From: Nitrososphaerota archaeon
GTDB lineage: Archaea > Thermoproteota > Nitrososphaeria > Nitrososphaerales > Nitrosopumilaceae
Assembly: GCA_021325595.1 (NCBI GenBank)
Contig: JAJPGX010000005.1
Location: forward strand, 1-49,796
DNA: 49,796 nt
Direction: 5' to 3'
A model generated the notes under the pieces. It saw only the letters and a program-made list of their open reading frames with translations. It searched no databases and had not been told where the DNA came from. Shown here one piece after another: positions 39,944 through 48,516 of the stretch. Numbering within the stretch: the first letter of the stretch is position 1; the number at the start of each line of letters is the position of its first letter. A program made the translations under genes and the position numbers.

Positions 39944-42900
39944 ATCGCTGAAAAAGATTCTTGTTCTTGGTAGTGGAGCCATTAAAATCGGAGAAGCAGG
40001 CGAAAGTCACTAAAATGACCGCCAATTCGATTACTCCGGTAGCCAATGCCTCAAAGCCATCAAAGAAGAAGGGATCAATAGCATTCTTGTAAATCCAAAT
40101 ATTGCAACAATTCAGACTGATACAAGATTTGCAGACAAGGTGTATTCTATCCCAGTAAATCCACAATATGTGGAATCCATTATAGAATCTGAAAGACCAG
40201 ACGGTTTAATGCTTGGATTTGGTGGACAAACTGCGCTAAACTGTGGAGTAAAGCTTGACGAAATAGGCGTATTAAAGAAATATGGCGTCAAGGTGCTAGG
40301 AACCCAGATAAAAGGAATTCAAGCAACTGAAGACAGACAACTCTTCAAAGATTCTATGATTGAATGTCATGTTCCAGTACTCAAAAGTAAAACGGTATAC
40401 AATTTTGAGGAAGCAAAAAAAGTAGCACAAGATCTTGGATATCCGGTAATCATACGTGTAGCATACACACTAGGTGGAAAAGGTGGCGGTGTTGCACATA
40501 ATGAGATTGAGTTACATGAGATTGTATCAAGAGGATTGAATGCAAGTCTTGTGGGTCAAGTTCTAATCGAGGAATACATTGGAAATTGGAAACAAATCGA
40601 ATATGAGGTTATGGCAGACTATCATGGTAACAATGTAATAATTTGTAACATGGAAAATGTACTTTCAATGCGGGTACATACTGGTGATAACATTGTAGTT
40701 GCTCCTTCTCAGACACTTGATAATCATGAATATCAAATGCTAAGGTCTGCTGCATTACGTGCAGCAAAACATGTTGGAATAGTTGGAGAGTGCAACATAC
40801 AGTTTGGACTAGATCCAAATTCGGATAGGTATGTTGCAATAGAAATGAACCCTAGACTTTCACGTTCATCTGCTCTTGCCAGTAAGGCAACAGGATATCC
40901 TATTGCTTACATGGCAGCCAAAATCAACATGGGTTATACACTACCAGAGCTTGTAAACCATATAACAAAAACCACAACTGCGTGCTTTGAACCATCACTT
41001 GACTATATTGTATGCAAGCACCCACGATGGGATTTTACCAAGTTTGAGCTTGCAAATCGTAATCTTGGACCTACTATGAAGTCTGTCGGTGAAGTAATGG
41101 GGGTGGGGCGATGCTTTGAAGAATCATTTCAGAAAGCAATACGCATGTTAGAAATTGGAAATGACGGTCTTGTCGCGAACAGGATGCCTGATGAGAAATA
41201 TGACATTGAAGAAATTGAAAACAAGTTACAAAACCCTGATGACAAAATTTTGTATCATATTGCAGCCGCTATAAAACAAGAAATATCAGTTGAGAGAATC
41301 TACAAACTTTCAGCAGTAGATCCTTGGTTTATAGAAAAAATCAAAAATATTGTTGATATCGAGAAACAACTAAAAACACCACTTGATCTAAAGGTTCTAC
41401 GTAAGGCAAAAGAGATTGGATTCTCAGACAAGCAAATTGGTCGTCTTGTTGGAAAAGATGATCTTGAAATACGAAAAATTAGAAAAGAATATGGGATTAT
41501 TCCAGTGGTAAAACGGATAGATACACTTTCGGCCGAGTGGCCCGCGAAGACCAATTACCTGTACCTGACATATGGTGGAACAGAAAATGACTTTGAGATT
41601 GATAGCAAACCAAGAAAGATAGCTGTTTTGGGGGCAGGTCCATACAGAATAGGTAGCAGTGTAGAATTTGACTGGGGCACAGTAAACATGGTGTGGGGTC
41701 TCAAGGCAAATGGTGTAGATGAGGTATCTGTAATAAATTGCAATCCGGAAACTGTATCAACTGATTATGACATCTGTGATAGGCTATACTTTGAAGAGCT
41801 TACACTAGAACGAATACTTGACATCTCGGATTTTGAAAAACCAGATGGAATAGTTACTGCAGTAGGTGGACAAACGGCAAACAATCTTACACCAAAGCTT
41901 GCAAAAAATGGAATAAAGATAATTGGAACATCGCATGATGATATAGACAGAGCAGAAAATCGTTCAACTTTCAGCAAGGTACTTGACGATCTTCATATTA
42001 TGCAACCTCCATGGCAAGCATTTTCAAGCCTACCTGATGCTAAAAAATTTGCAATTAAAGTTGGATATCCTGTTTTGGTAAGACCATCATATGTTCTAAG
42101 TGGTGCGGCAATGAAAGTTGTATGGTCAGAAGAACAACTTAAAAAATATCTTGACGAGGCAACAAATGTGTCTCCTGATTATCCTGTCGTAATTACAAAG
42201 TTCATGTTAAACTCAAATGAAGCCGAAGTAGATGGTGTATCTGATGGAAAAAATGTTGTAATAGGTGCTGTAGTGGAACACATTGAAGGTGCCGGAGTCC
42301 ACTCTGGAGATTCCATGATGTGTATTCCACCGTGGAGCTTGAGCACCAAAGTTACAGAAACAATACTTGATTATACTAAAAAAATTGCAACCGCATTTAA
42401 TATTAAAGGACCATTTAATCTACAATTTCTAATAAACCAAGACCGAGTTTACGTTATTGAGCTTAACATACGAGCATCACGCTCCATGCCATTTGTCTCA
42501 AAATTTGTTAAAACGAACTTGATTAGTTTAGCAGCTCAAGCAGTTCTTGGAAAAACACTTCCTAGTATTCCTCCAGACAGGTGGCGAAAAACCCATAATT
42601 TTGGAATAAAGGTGCCTCAGTTCTCATTTATGCAACTTGAAGGAGCAGACGTAGTTCTGGGAGTTGAAATGCAGTCAACTGGAGAGGCAGCATGTTTTGG
42701 TGAGAGTTTTTATGATGCACTGTCAAAGGGATTGATCTCTGTTGGATATTCGCTTCCAAAAGAAGGCACCGTACTGATAACTGCTGGAGGTTCTGAAAAT
42801 AAAGAAAAACTTCTCCAAACTGCAGCGTTATTGAAAAATCTGGGATACAAGATCTTGGCAACAGAGCATACTGCAGAATTTTTGTCTGATAAAAGAATTG

Positions 42901-43190
42901 GAAACGTTGAAGTCGTATACAAAATTAGCGAACCTGAACGAAAACCAAATATTGCAGACCTGCTTTATCAAAGAAAGATAAATTTTATCATAAACGTACC
43001 AAGCACATCAACTTTGGAAAAATACGTTGGTATGTTATATGATGAATATCAGATACGAAGAAAAGCAGTAGAGCTTGGAATTCCTGTACTAATAACAACT
43101 GAGCTTGCAGATTCTTTTGCAAAAACACTTGAATGGTTACGTAGCAATGAAACTACAAAAAAATCGCTTGAGCCATATGAGATAATCTAG
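39930..43190 (+). CDS. carB: Carbamoyl-phosphate synthase large subunit, interrupted by a 21-nt intron-like insertion
   Basis: Makes carbamoyl phosphate from bicarbonate, ammonia and two ATP. From ATG 39930 the first 25 codons give MPKNESLKKILVLGSGAIKI followed by GEAGE, then a 21-nt insert brings an in-frame TAA. After the insert the frame resumes at 40026 with FDYSGSQCLKAIKEEGINSI and runs to 43190. Joining 39930-40004 with 40026-43190 yields 1079 residues, the normal length. Both ATP-grasp halves are intact (IEEYIGNWKQIEYEVMADYH in the first, VEFDWGTVNMVWGL heading the second), as is the C-terminal MGS-like domain. Without removal of the insert only a 27-residue peptide is made, and the next start (GTG 40140) would lose about 63 residues of the first nucleotide-binding region. 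The intact 3.2 kb downstream argues against a pseudogene. Confidence 0.93.
40005..40025 (+). other. Putative bulge-helix-bulge mRNA intron (21 nt) in carB
   Basis: The insert folds with its exon edges as an archaeal BHB motif. Central 4-bp helix: GGCG (39999-40002, exon 1) with CGCC (40020-40023, intron). Bulges: AAA (40003-40005) and AAT (40024-40026), three bases each. Inner helix: GTCA (40006-40009) with TGAC (40016-40019), loop CTAAAA containing the TAA. Cutting after the second base of each bulge gives exon 1 ending GGCGAA and exon 2 starting TTCGATTAC, restoring Gly-Glu-Phe-Asp-Tyr. The outer helix is weak next to the motif, though CGGAG (39989-39993) can pair with CTCCG (40034-40038) across an internal loop. 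The length is a multiple of three. Confidence 0.85.
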
Positions 43191-43193
43191 TTT

Positions 43194-43967
43194 TTACAGT
43201 ACGTTTGTAATCATGGTTTCATCACCAATAATTGAACCATCAAGTGTCACAATTTTGACAGAATGATATTTTTTTATGGATTTCAAAATGGGAGAGATTG
43301 ATTTTTTATGAAATCTTTTTTGGCTTGCATAAAGATATCGATTAAATGAAGGAATTATGATTATCTCAAGATCCCCCGTGGTAGAAGGAAATAACTGATT
43401 TTTATCTGTCTTGATTGAAACCCAGACACGCTGACCATCCATTACAGAGCCTTCCTGAAAATAAACAGGATGTACATGCCCCATTATAATTCGATTTACA
43501 TGTGAGAGGTTTTCAGTTGGCATCACATGTCCATGTGTGAGCAATGTATCATCTAATACCATTCCAGTACTACTACTCATTGTAACCCAAGATGGAATAA
43601 TTTTTTGCAGGTTTCCATCATGGTTACCAGGTATGACAAGAGTTTTGATTATTTTTCCAATTTCAAAAAATGAAGGAACAGCACTCCGCTCGATCTTTGA
43701 TATGGCACGTGTTCCTGCTTTTATGTCTCCCAACAAGATGAGGCTATCAGGTGACTCTAATCTGATTAACTCTTGTAAAATCTTGTGAATGCTAAATACC
43801 AGATCTTCTGGTTTTACAAATATGTCATTTGAAATCATACTTGCTTCAAATCCGATATGCAGATCAGTTATGATCATGTGACGCTCCTTTTCTTCAAGTA
43901 TTAATGCGGGATGTGAAGGAACAATTCTCGTTCTTATCATCAAAAAGTTATACGTAGCGTTTTGCAT
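43194..43967 (-). CDS. Calcineurin-like metallophosphoesterase
   Basis: A 257-residue phosphoesterase with the dimetal motifs in order: DLHIG (Asp35, His37), LLGDIKAG, PGNHDG near residue 115, LLTHGH near 143, and GHVHP near 162. Archaeal relatives of this size are annotated as DNA-repair-associated or SbcD-like phosphoesterases, but the sequence does not show the substrate. The C-terminal 60 residues are basic (ASQKRFHKKSISPILKSIKK) and could bind nucleic acid. It is divergent from the SWIM gene by 9 bp, and its stop lies 3 bp from that of carB. Confidence 0.82.
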   Translation of the reverse strand: MQNATYNFLMIRTRIVPSHPALILEEKERHMIITDLHIGFEASMISNDIFVKPEDLVFSIHKILQELIRLESPDSLILLGDIKAGTRAISKIERSAVPSFFEIGKIIKTLVIPGNHDGNLQKIIPSWVTMSSSTGMVLDDTLLTHGHVMPTENLSHVNRIIMGHVHPVYFQEGSVMDGQRVWVSIKTDKNQLFPSTTGDLEIIIIPSFNRYLYASQKRFHKKSISPILKSIKKYHSVKIVTLDGSIIGDETMITNVL

Positions 43968-43976
43968 TAAATTCTT

Positions 43977-44282
43977 GTGACGGTTGACAATATAGGTAAG
44001 GTCATTTCATCAAGGGGAGTAAAATTTCATCTTTTTGTTCCAAGTAATAGAAATATCTGGACCGTAGTTGGGAAAGAAAAAGAATACTGGCTTGATCCTG
44101 AACTTGCATTTTGTTCATGTGAAGATTACTATTACAACGAAATGACAAAAAATGGAATCTGCTATCACCTTAAGGCTACAAAAACTGCCCAAGAAAAAGG
44201 GGCGGTAGAAAAAATCCAGTTTACAGATTCAGAGTTTGATGATTTTGTTGGTGCGCTAGTTGACGATATCTTAGAACTATGA
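43977..44282 (+). CDS. SWIM zinc-finger protein
   Basis: A 101-residue protein with a SWIM-type CxCxnCxH zinc finger: FCSCEDYYYN and GICYHLKA give Cys46, Cys48, Cys62 and His64. Before it lies a short beta region (VKFHLFVPSNRNIWTVVGKE); after it an acidic helical tail (TDSEFDDFVGALVDDILEL). SWIM fingers bind DNA or proteins, and archaeal stand-alone examples are often near recombination or repair genes. The start is GTG 43977, which leaves only 9 bp to the divergent phosphoesterase gene, so the promoters must overlap the coding sequences or one start is misassigned. Confidence 0.75.
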   Translation: MTVDNIGKVISSRGVKFHLFVPSNRNIWTVVGKEKEYWLDPELAFCSCEDYYYNEMTKNGICYHLKATKTAQEKGAVEKIQFTDSEFDDFVGALVDDILEL

Positions 44283-44288
44283 TTTGAT

Positions 44289-44609
44289 TCAAACCTGCTT
44301 GAGAGGTATTGTAAGAAGGTCTTCTTTTGATACCCCTTTCCATAGACCAATCATACCTTCTGGTTTTACAGGTTCAACCTTTGTTATCTTTTGAATCTTG
44401 ATATGATCTGGGTTTGGTGGCATCCAAAGCATTGCCATATAATCTCCGATATCGCCTACCTTGTCTGGCTTGGCAGAAACTATCTTATCTCTTCCAAATC
44501 CTTTTGATATCAATGCATTAATTGCTTGGGACTCTAAATCTTTTCTTCCATGTATGAAAAGATATATTGATTTTGTTATGTCTATGTCTGACAACACAAG
44601 AACTCCCAA
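44289..44609 (-). CDS. Hypothetical protein, 106 aa
   Basis: A soluble protein of unknown function. It begins (TTG 44609) with VLVLSDIDITKSIYLFIHGR, contains a helix with SQAINALISKGFGRDKIVSA, and ends in a Pro/Lys-rich region (MPPNPDHIKIQKITKVEPVK) and LWKGVSKEDLLTIPLKQV. The alternation of strands and helices suggests a compact alpha/beta domain. It is convergent with the SWIM gene (6 bp between stops) and divergent from purD by 67 bp. No family recognised; the exact start is uncertain. Confidence 0.55.
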   Translation of the reverse strand: MGVLVLSDIDITKSIYLFIHGRKDLESQAINALISKGFGRDKIVSAKPDKVGDIGDYMAMLWMPPNPDHIKIQKITKVEPVKPEGMIGLWKGVSKEDLLTIPLKQV

Positions 44610-44676
44610 TTATGCGTTAATGAATATTTCTAAAATCAATCTTGGATTATATACTAGATTCTGAAAAACAAATTCA

Positions 44677-45942
44677 TTGGTTAACGTACTTGTGGTGGGT
44701 TCTGGTGGAAGAGAGCATGCATTAGGGTGGAAGCTCAAACAGAGTCCGCATGTTGATACGATATATTTTGCCCCGGGAAATGGAGGGACAGAAAATAATC
44801 AAAACATATCAGTTGATCAAATAGACCAACTAGCACAATTTGCAAAAGAAAATAATTGTTTAACCGTTGTAGGTCCTGAAGGACCTCTCTCTGAAGGTAT
44901 AGTTGACGAATTTATAAAAAGAGGACTTTCTATATTTGGCCCAACAAAAAACGCAGCTCAGTTAGAGTCAAGTAAGGTGTGGGCAAAAAACTTCATGAAG
45001 CGAAACGGAATTCCAACTGCACAATTTGAGGTATTTGAAGATCCAAAAAAAGCCAAAGATTATGTAAAATCAGTTGATTACAAACTTGTAGTAAAAGCAG
45101 ACGGCCTTGCTGCAGGAAAAGGCGTCATAGTTTGCAATGATTCATCTGAGGCAATATCTGCAATTGATAAAATCTTAATAGACAAAAGCTTTGGAAATGC
45201 AGGTTCTAAAATCATTTTAGAAGAGAGAATCGATGGTGTTGAGGCATCATATATTGCACTGTCTGATGGAAATACGGCGTATCCTATGGCATCAAGCCAA
45301 GACCACAAGAGAATATTTGATGACGATAAAGGCCCAAACACTGGTGGTATGGGAGCATATTCTCCTACGCCTGTAATTAATGAAAAGATGGCGGATGAGA
45401 TTCAAAAAAATGTAATTGAAAAAACAATTCAATCAATGAAAAAAGAAGGAATTATCTTCAAAGGCTTTCTTTATGCAGGAATTATGATAAAAGATGGAAA
45501 ACCCTATGTCTTGGAATATAATGCAAGAATGGGTGATCCTGAATGCCAACCAATAATGATGCGGATGGATTCTGATTTGTATGAATATGTGATGGCTAGT
45601 ATTACAGGAACTTTATCCAAACTACCAAAAATACAATGGAAAAAACAAAGTGCGGTATGTGTAGTTCTTGCATCAAAGGGCTATCCTAATTCTTATCCAA
45701 AAAATGAAGAGATTTTAGGTCTTGATTTTTCTGATAAGAATTCTTATGTATTTCATGCAGGTACAAAAAAAGAATCTGGTAAGATTTTATCAAATGGTGG
45801 ACGTGTACTTGGAGTAACAGCACTTGGAGATACCTTGCAAGATGCAATCAAAAATGCATATGCAAGAGCTGGTAAAATATCATGGCCATCAAAATACTGC
45901 AGAACTGATATTGGCAAAAAAGGACTTAGCTGGGGAAAATAG
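44677..45942 (+). CDS. purD: Phosphoribosylamine-glycine ligase
   Basis: Second step of purine synthesis: joins glycine to phosphoribosylamine using ATP. The 421-residue protein has the N-terminal VNVLVVGSGGREHALGWKLK, the LTVVGPEGPLSEGIVDEF loop, the ATP-grasp domain with LVVKADGLAAGKGVIV and QDHKRIFDDDKGPNTGGMGA, and VLEYNARMGDPECQ with the Mg ligands. The TTG start at 44677 lies about 26 nt after ATTATATACT, so the mRNA is probably leaderless. It overlaps the convergent cyclo-ligase gene by 17 bp. Confidence 0.95.
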   Translation: MVNVLVVGSGGREHALGWKLKQSPHVDTIYFAPGNGGTENNQNISVDQIDQLAQFAKENNCLTVVGPEGPLSEGIVDEFIKRGLSIFGPTKNAAQLESSKVWAKNFMKRNGIPTAQFEVFEDPKKAKDYVKSVDYKLVVKADGLAAGKGVIVCNDSSEAISAIDKILIDKSFGNAGSKIILEERIDGVEASYIALSDGNTAYPMASSQDHKRIFDDDKGPNTGGMGAYSPTPVINEKMADEIQKNVIEKTIQSMKKEGIIFKGFLYAGIMIKDGKPYVLEYNARMGDPECQPIMMRMDSDLYEYVMASITGTLSKLPKIQWKKQSAVCVVLASKGYPNSYPKNEEILGLDFSDKNSYVFHAGTKKESGKILSNGGRVLGVTALGDTLQDAIKNAYARAGKISWPSKYCRTDIGKKGLSWGK

Positions 45943-46486
45943 TATAATCTTCAGTTACAATACAATCCATCTTCACATCATGGCTGTCATGAGGAAATGA
46001 CTTGACTACTTGTTTTGCATAAGACAATGCAACCTTTGCAGTCCTTTTTCCATGCAAAAATTTATCATAAAATCCAAAGCCGTATCCTAATCTGTGCCCT
46101 TCTCGCGTAAGAGCTATTGCTGGAACAAGAATAAGATCCATTTTTTTTATCGGTAGGCATCTTTCCTTTGGTTCCATTACAGAAAAATTTCCAATCTCAA
46201 GATCCGATGATCCTGTTATTTTCATAAATACAATCGCATCTTTTACAACTTTTGGAAGAGCCAGTTCTTTTCCTTGGTTTAGGATTTCTTGAATAATATC
46301 TTGTGTGCGAACCTCGCTTCCTATGGCATAGTATGCGCCAATGGTTTTTGCACTCTTATACAAGTCCAGTTTTCTTAGTCTATCGTGTATCTTTGAGCTT
46401 GATATGTTGATAAAATCAGGTGATAATGCATCACGTGAGTCTAATAGTTGCTTGCGGAGTCTTGCCTTCTCAATAGTTTGTGACAA
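45926..46486 (-). CDS. 5-formyltetrahydrofolate cyclo-ligase
   Basis: Converts 5-formyl-THF to methenyl-THF with ATP, returning stored folate to the one-carbon pool. The 186-residue protein shows ATP-binding basic residues in KARLRKQLLDSRDALSPDFI, GAYYAIGSEVRTQDIIQEIL, and the signature LILVPAIALTREGHRLGYGF followed by GFYDKFL. It overlaps the end of folD by 17 bp on the same strand, so the two folate enzymes form one transcript. Confidence 0.92.
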   Translation of the reverse strand: MSQTIEKARLRKQLLDSRDALSPDFINISSSKIHDRLRKLDLYKSAKTIGAYYAIGSEVRTQDIIQEILNQGKELALPKVVKDAIVFMKITGSSDLEIGNFSVMEPKERCLPIKKMDLILVPAIALTREGHRLGYGFGFYDKFLHGKRTAKVALSYAKQVVKSFPHDSHDVKMDCIVTEDYTIFPS

Positions 46487-47339
46487 ATTCTTTACTAATT
46501 GATGCAGCTGTGACAGTATTTTTTAAAAGCATCGCTATTGTCATAGGTCCAACCCCGCCTGGTACAGGCGTAACATATGCGGCCTTTTTTATTACATTAT
46601 CAAAATCTACATCTCCTACGAGTTTTCCATTTACACGCCCAGTTCCAACATCAATTACTATTGCACCATCTTTTACCATGTCTTGTGTCAACACAAATCT
46701 TTCTCGGTCTCCTATGGCAGTAACTATAATGTCTGCATTCAGACAATGTTTTTTGATGTTTGCAGTCTTTGAATGACACATGGTAACTGTTGCATCTCTT
46801 TCAAGCAACATGTGATACAATGGTTTGCCAACTAAATTGCTTCTGTTAATTATTACTACGTTTTTTCCTTGTAAATTGATATCATAATGATCAAACAGCT
46901 CGATTATCCCAGATGGAGTACATGGTTTGAGCAATGCCCTTCCTGATACTAGGAGTCCAATATTGTATGGAGTTAATCCATCTACGTCCTTGAGGGGAGA
47001 TATTCTAGATGTTGTTGCAAAGTCGTTTAATTGTTTTGGGAGGGGTAACTGGATCAGTATGCCATGAACCATGGAATCCTTGTTTAGTAAATCAATTAAC
47101 GAGTCAATCTCTTTTTGAGAAAATGTGGAAGGGAGCTTGTGATCTTTTGTTATTATACCTACTTCTGAACAAGCTTTTTGCTTGTTTCTAACGTATGTCG
47201 CAGATGCAGGGTTATCTCCAACTAGGACAGTGGCAAGGCATGGCGTGATCCCTTCTTTTTGTAATTCAGCTACTGCCACTTTTACCCTCTCTTTGACAGT
47301 TAATGCTACCAGTACCCCGTTAATTCTTTGTCCACTCAA
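46470..47339 (-). CDS. folD: Bifunctional methylenetetrahydrofolate dehydrogenase/cyclohydrolase
   Basis: Interconverts methylene-, methenyl- and 10-formyl-THF, supplying formyl groups to PurN encoded nearby. About 289 residues from TTG 47339, with the folate site ASATYVRNKQKACSEVGI (Tyr and Lys catalytic), ILIQLPLPKQLNDF, KDVDGLTPYNIGLL, the NADP site VIINRSNLVGKPLYHMLLE and VTPVPGGVGPMTIAMLLKNT. TTG 47339 is chosen because a TTAAATATC element lies about 25 nt upstream and the protein then begins as other FolD proteins do; an ATG at 47390 would add 17 residues. Confidence 0.93.
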   Translation of the reverse strand: MSGQRINGVLVALTVKERVKVAVAELQKEGITPCLATVLVGDNPASATYVRNKQKACSEVGIITKDHKLPSTFSQKEIDSLIDLLNKDSMVHGILIQLPLPKQLNDFATTSRISPLKDVDGLTPYNIGLLVSGRALLKPCTPSGIIELFDHYDINLQGKNVVIINRSNLVGKPLYHMLLERDATVTMCHSKTANIKKHCLNADIIVTAIGDRERFVLTQDMVKDGAIVIDVGTGRVNGKLVGDVDFDNVIKKAAYVTPVPGGVGPMTIAMLLKNTVTAASISKEFVTNY

Positions 47340-47427
47340 ACAAGTTTGGGTTGTTTTTTCGATATTTAATCTTTGGAAGATTAAAAACATAATATCTGCA
47401 TAAATAATCTATTACACAAGTGATTAC

Positions 47428-47748
47428 TTGAAAATAGTATTTGATACAAACCAATATGTACAAGATATCGCAAAAAGTGATTCATACTTTCACACATTCA
47501 TAAACAGAGACTCTCTGGCAGTAGGTGTACTGCGACTTGAACCTGGTAAAGAAGATACACAAGAACCGCATGAAAGTGACGAAGTTTACTATGTTATAAG
47601 AGGCGATGGATTTCTACACATAAATGGAAAAGACTACGCCGTATCTGAAGGACTGTCTTACTTTGTTCCAAAAAAGATTCCTCATTATTTTCATGGAAAC
47701 AAAAAAGAGCTTGTAGTCCTATATTTTTTTGGCGGGCCTGATTCTTAA
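47428..47748 (+). CDS. Cupin-domain protein
   Basis: A 106-residue single cupin barrel. Motif 1 is EPHESDEVYYVIRGDGFLHI and motif 2 is YFVPKKIPHYFHGN, giving His, Glu and His residues that would hold one metal ion. Small cupins include isomerases, dioxygenases and ligand sensors; the substrate is not visible. TTG 47428 follows AAATAATCTA by about 24 nt, another probable leaderless start. Its TAA and the TAA of purN overlap in the palindrome TTAA. Confidence 0.8.
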   Translation: MKIVFDTNQYVQDIAKSDSYFHTFINRDSLAVGVLRLEPGKEDTQEPHESDEVYYVIRGDGFLHINGKDYAVSEGLSYFVPKKIPHYFHGNKKELVVLYFFGGPDS

Positions 47749-48362
47749 GATATTATGGTTTTTCGGCCCTTGACTTTGATCTTACCTTCTGCAAATAATC
47801 GCACAGCTTTGGGATAGATGCGGTGTTCTTGTTTTAGTATCCTCTTTGAGAGACTCTCTTCGGTATCATCGTCTTTTACCTTGACTATTGCTTGTAGGAT
47901 GATGGGACCTGTATCAACTCCCTCATCAACAAAATGCACCGTACATCCTGAATACTTTACACCATGATCAACTGCCTGCCTTTGTGAATGTAATCCTGGA
48001 AAAGATGGTAAAATTGCAGGATGTATGTTGATGATTCTGCCCTTGTAACGTTTGATAAACTCAGGACTCATAATTCGCATAAAACCTGCAAGACAAATTA
48101 GGCCATTTTTTGGTGTAACATTATTTTCTTCAAGAACTGCAGATAATTTTTTGTCATATTCCCAACTTCTACCTTTTAGTCCTACGCTTTCAACTATTGC
48201 AGTTTTGACACCAAGTTTTTTTGCTATTTGCAGTCCCTTTGCATCAGATTTATTGGCTATGACAATAACAGGCCTGACTGGCATCTTTTTCTTTTTGACC
48301 GCACGCAAAATTGCTTCCATGTTAGATCCTCGTCCTGAAATCAGGATTGCAAGATTTATCAT
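47745..48362 (-). CDS. purN: Phosphoribosylglycinamide formyltransferase
   Basis: Third step of purine synthesis, using 10-formyl-THF from the FolD pathway. The 205 residues from ATG 48362 show INLAILISGRGSNMEAILRA, GLICLAGFMRIMSPEFIKRY, and IINIHPAILPSFPGLHSQRQ (Asn-His catalytic pair), then CTVHFVDEGVDTGPIILQA with the catalytic Asp. An ATG 11 codons upstream is in frame, but the conserved start is MINLAIL. With purD and folD nearby this is a loose purine/folate cluster. Confidence 0.94.
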   Translation of the reverse strand: MINLAILISGRGSNMEAILRAVKKKKMPVRPVIVIANKSDAKGLQIAKKLGVKTAIVESVGLKGRSWEYDKKLSAVLEENNVTPKNGLICLAGFMRIMSPEFIKRYKGRIINIHPAILPSFPGLHSQRQAVDHGVKYSGCTVHFVDEGVDTGPIILQAIVKVKDDDTEESLSKRILKQEHRIYPKAVRLFAEGKIKVKGRKTIIS

Positions 48363-48516
48363 GCATCTTGAATTGGTTTTTGTGTAAATAAACATCTTAC
48401 TGTTATGATCAAAAAAGATCGCGTTTGAATCACTTTAGACTAGAAGTTGCATTGGATCAATCTTGCAATTTATATGGAAAATATGGGTTTCAACTTTTAA
48501 TTTGGCCCACGTCAAG

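Noticed and set aside
40015-40093. ATG inside the insert as a restart codon for carB
   Set aside because: The ATG at 40015 is in another frame and reaches a TAA after about 25 codons, so it cannot produce CarB.
39930-40140. carB as a pseudogene or simple sequencing frameshift
   Set aside because: The interruption is a 21-nt insertion, a multiple of three, not a frameshift. The exact BHB geometry with clean restoration of the protein and the intact 1054 codons downstream fit an intron better. An assembly artefact is still possible and is listed as a refutation test.
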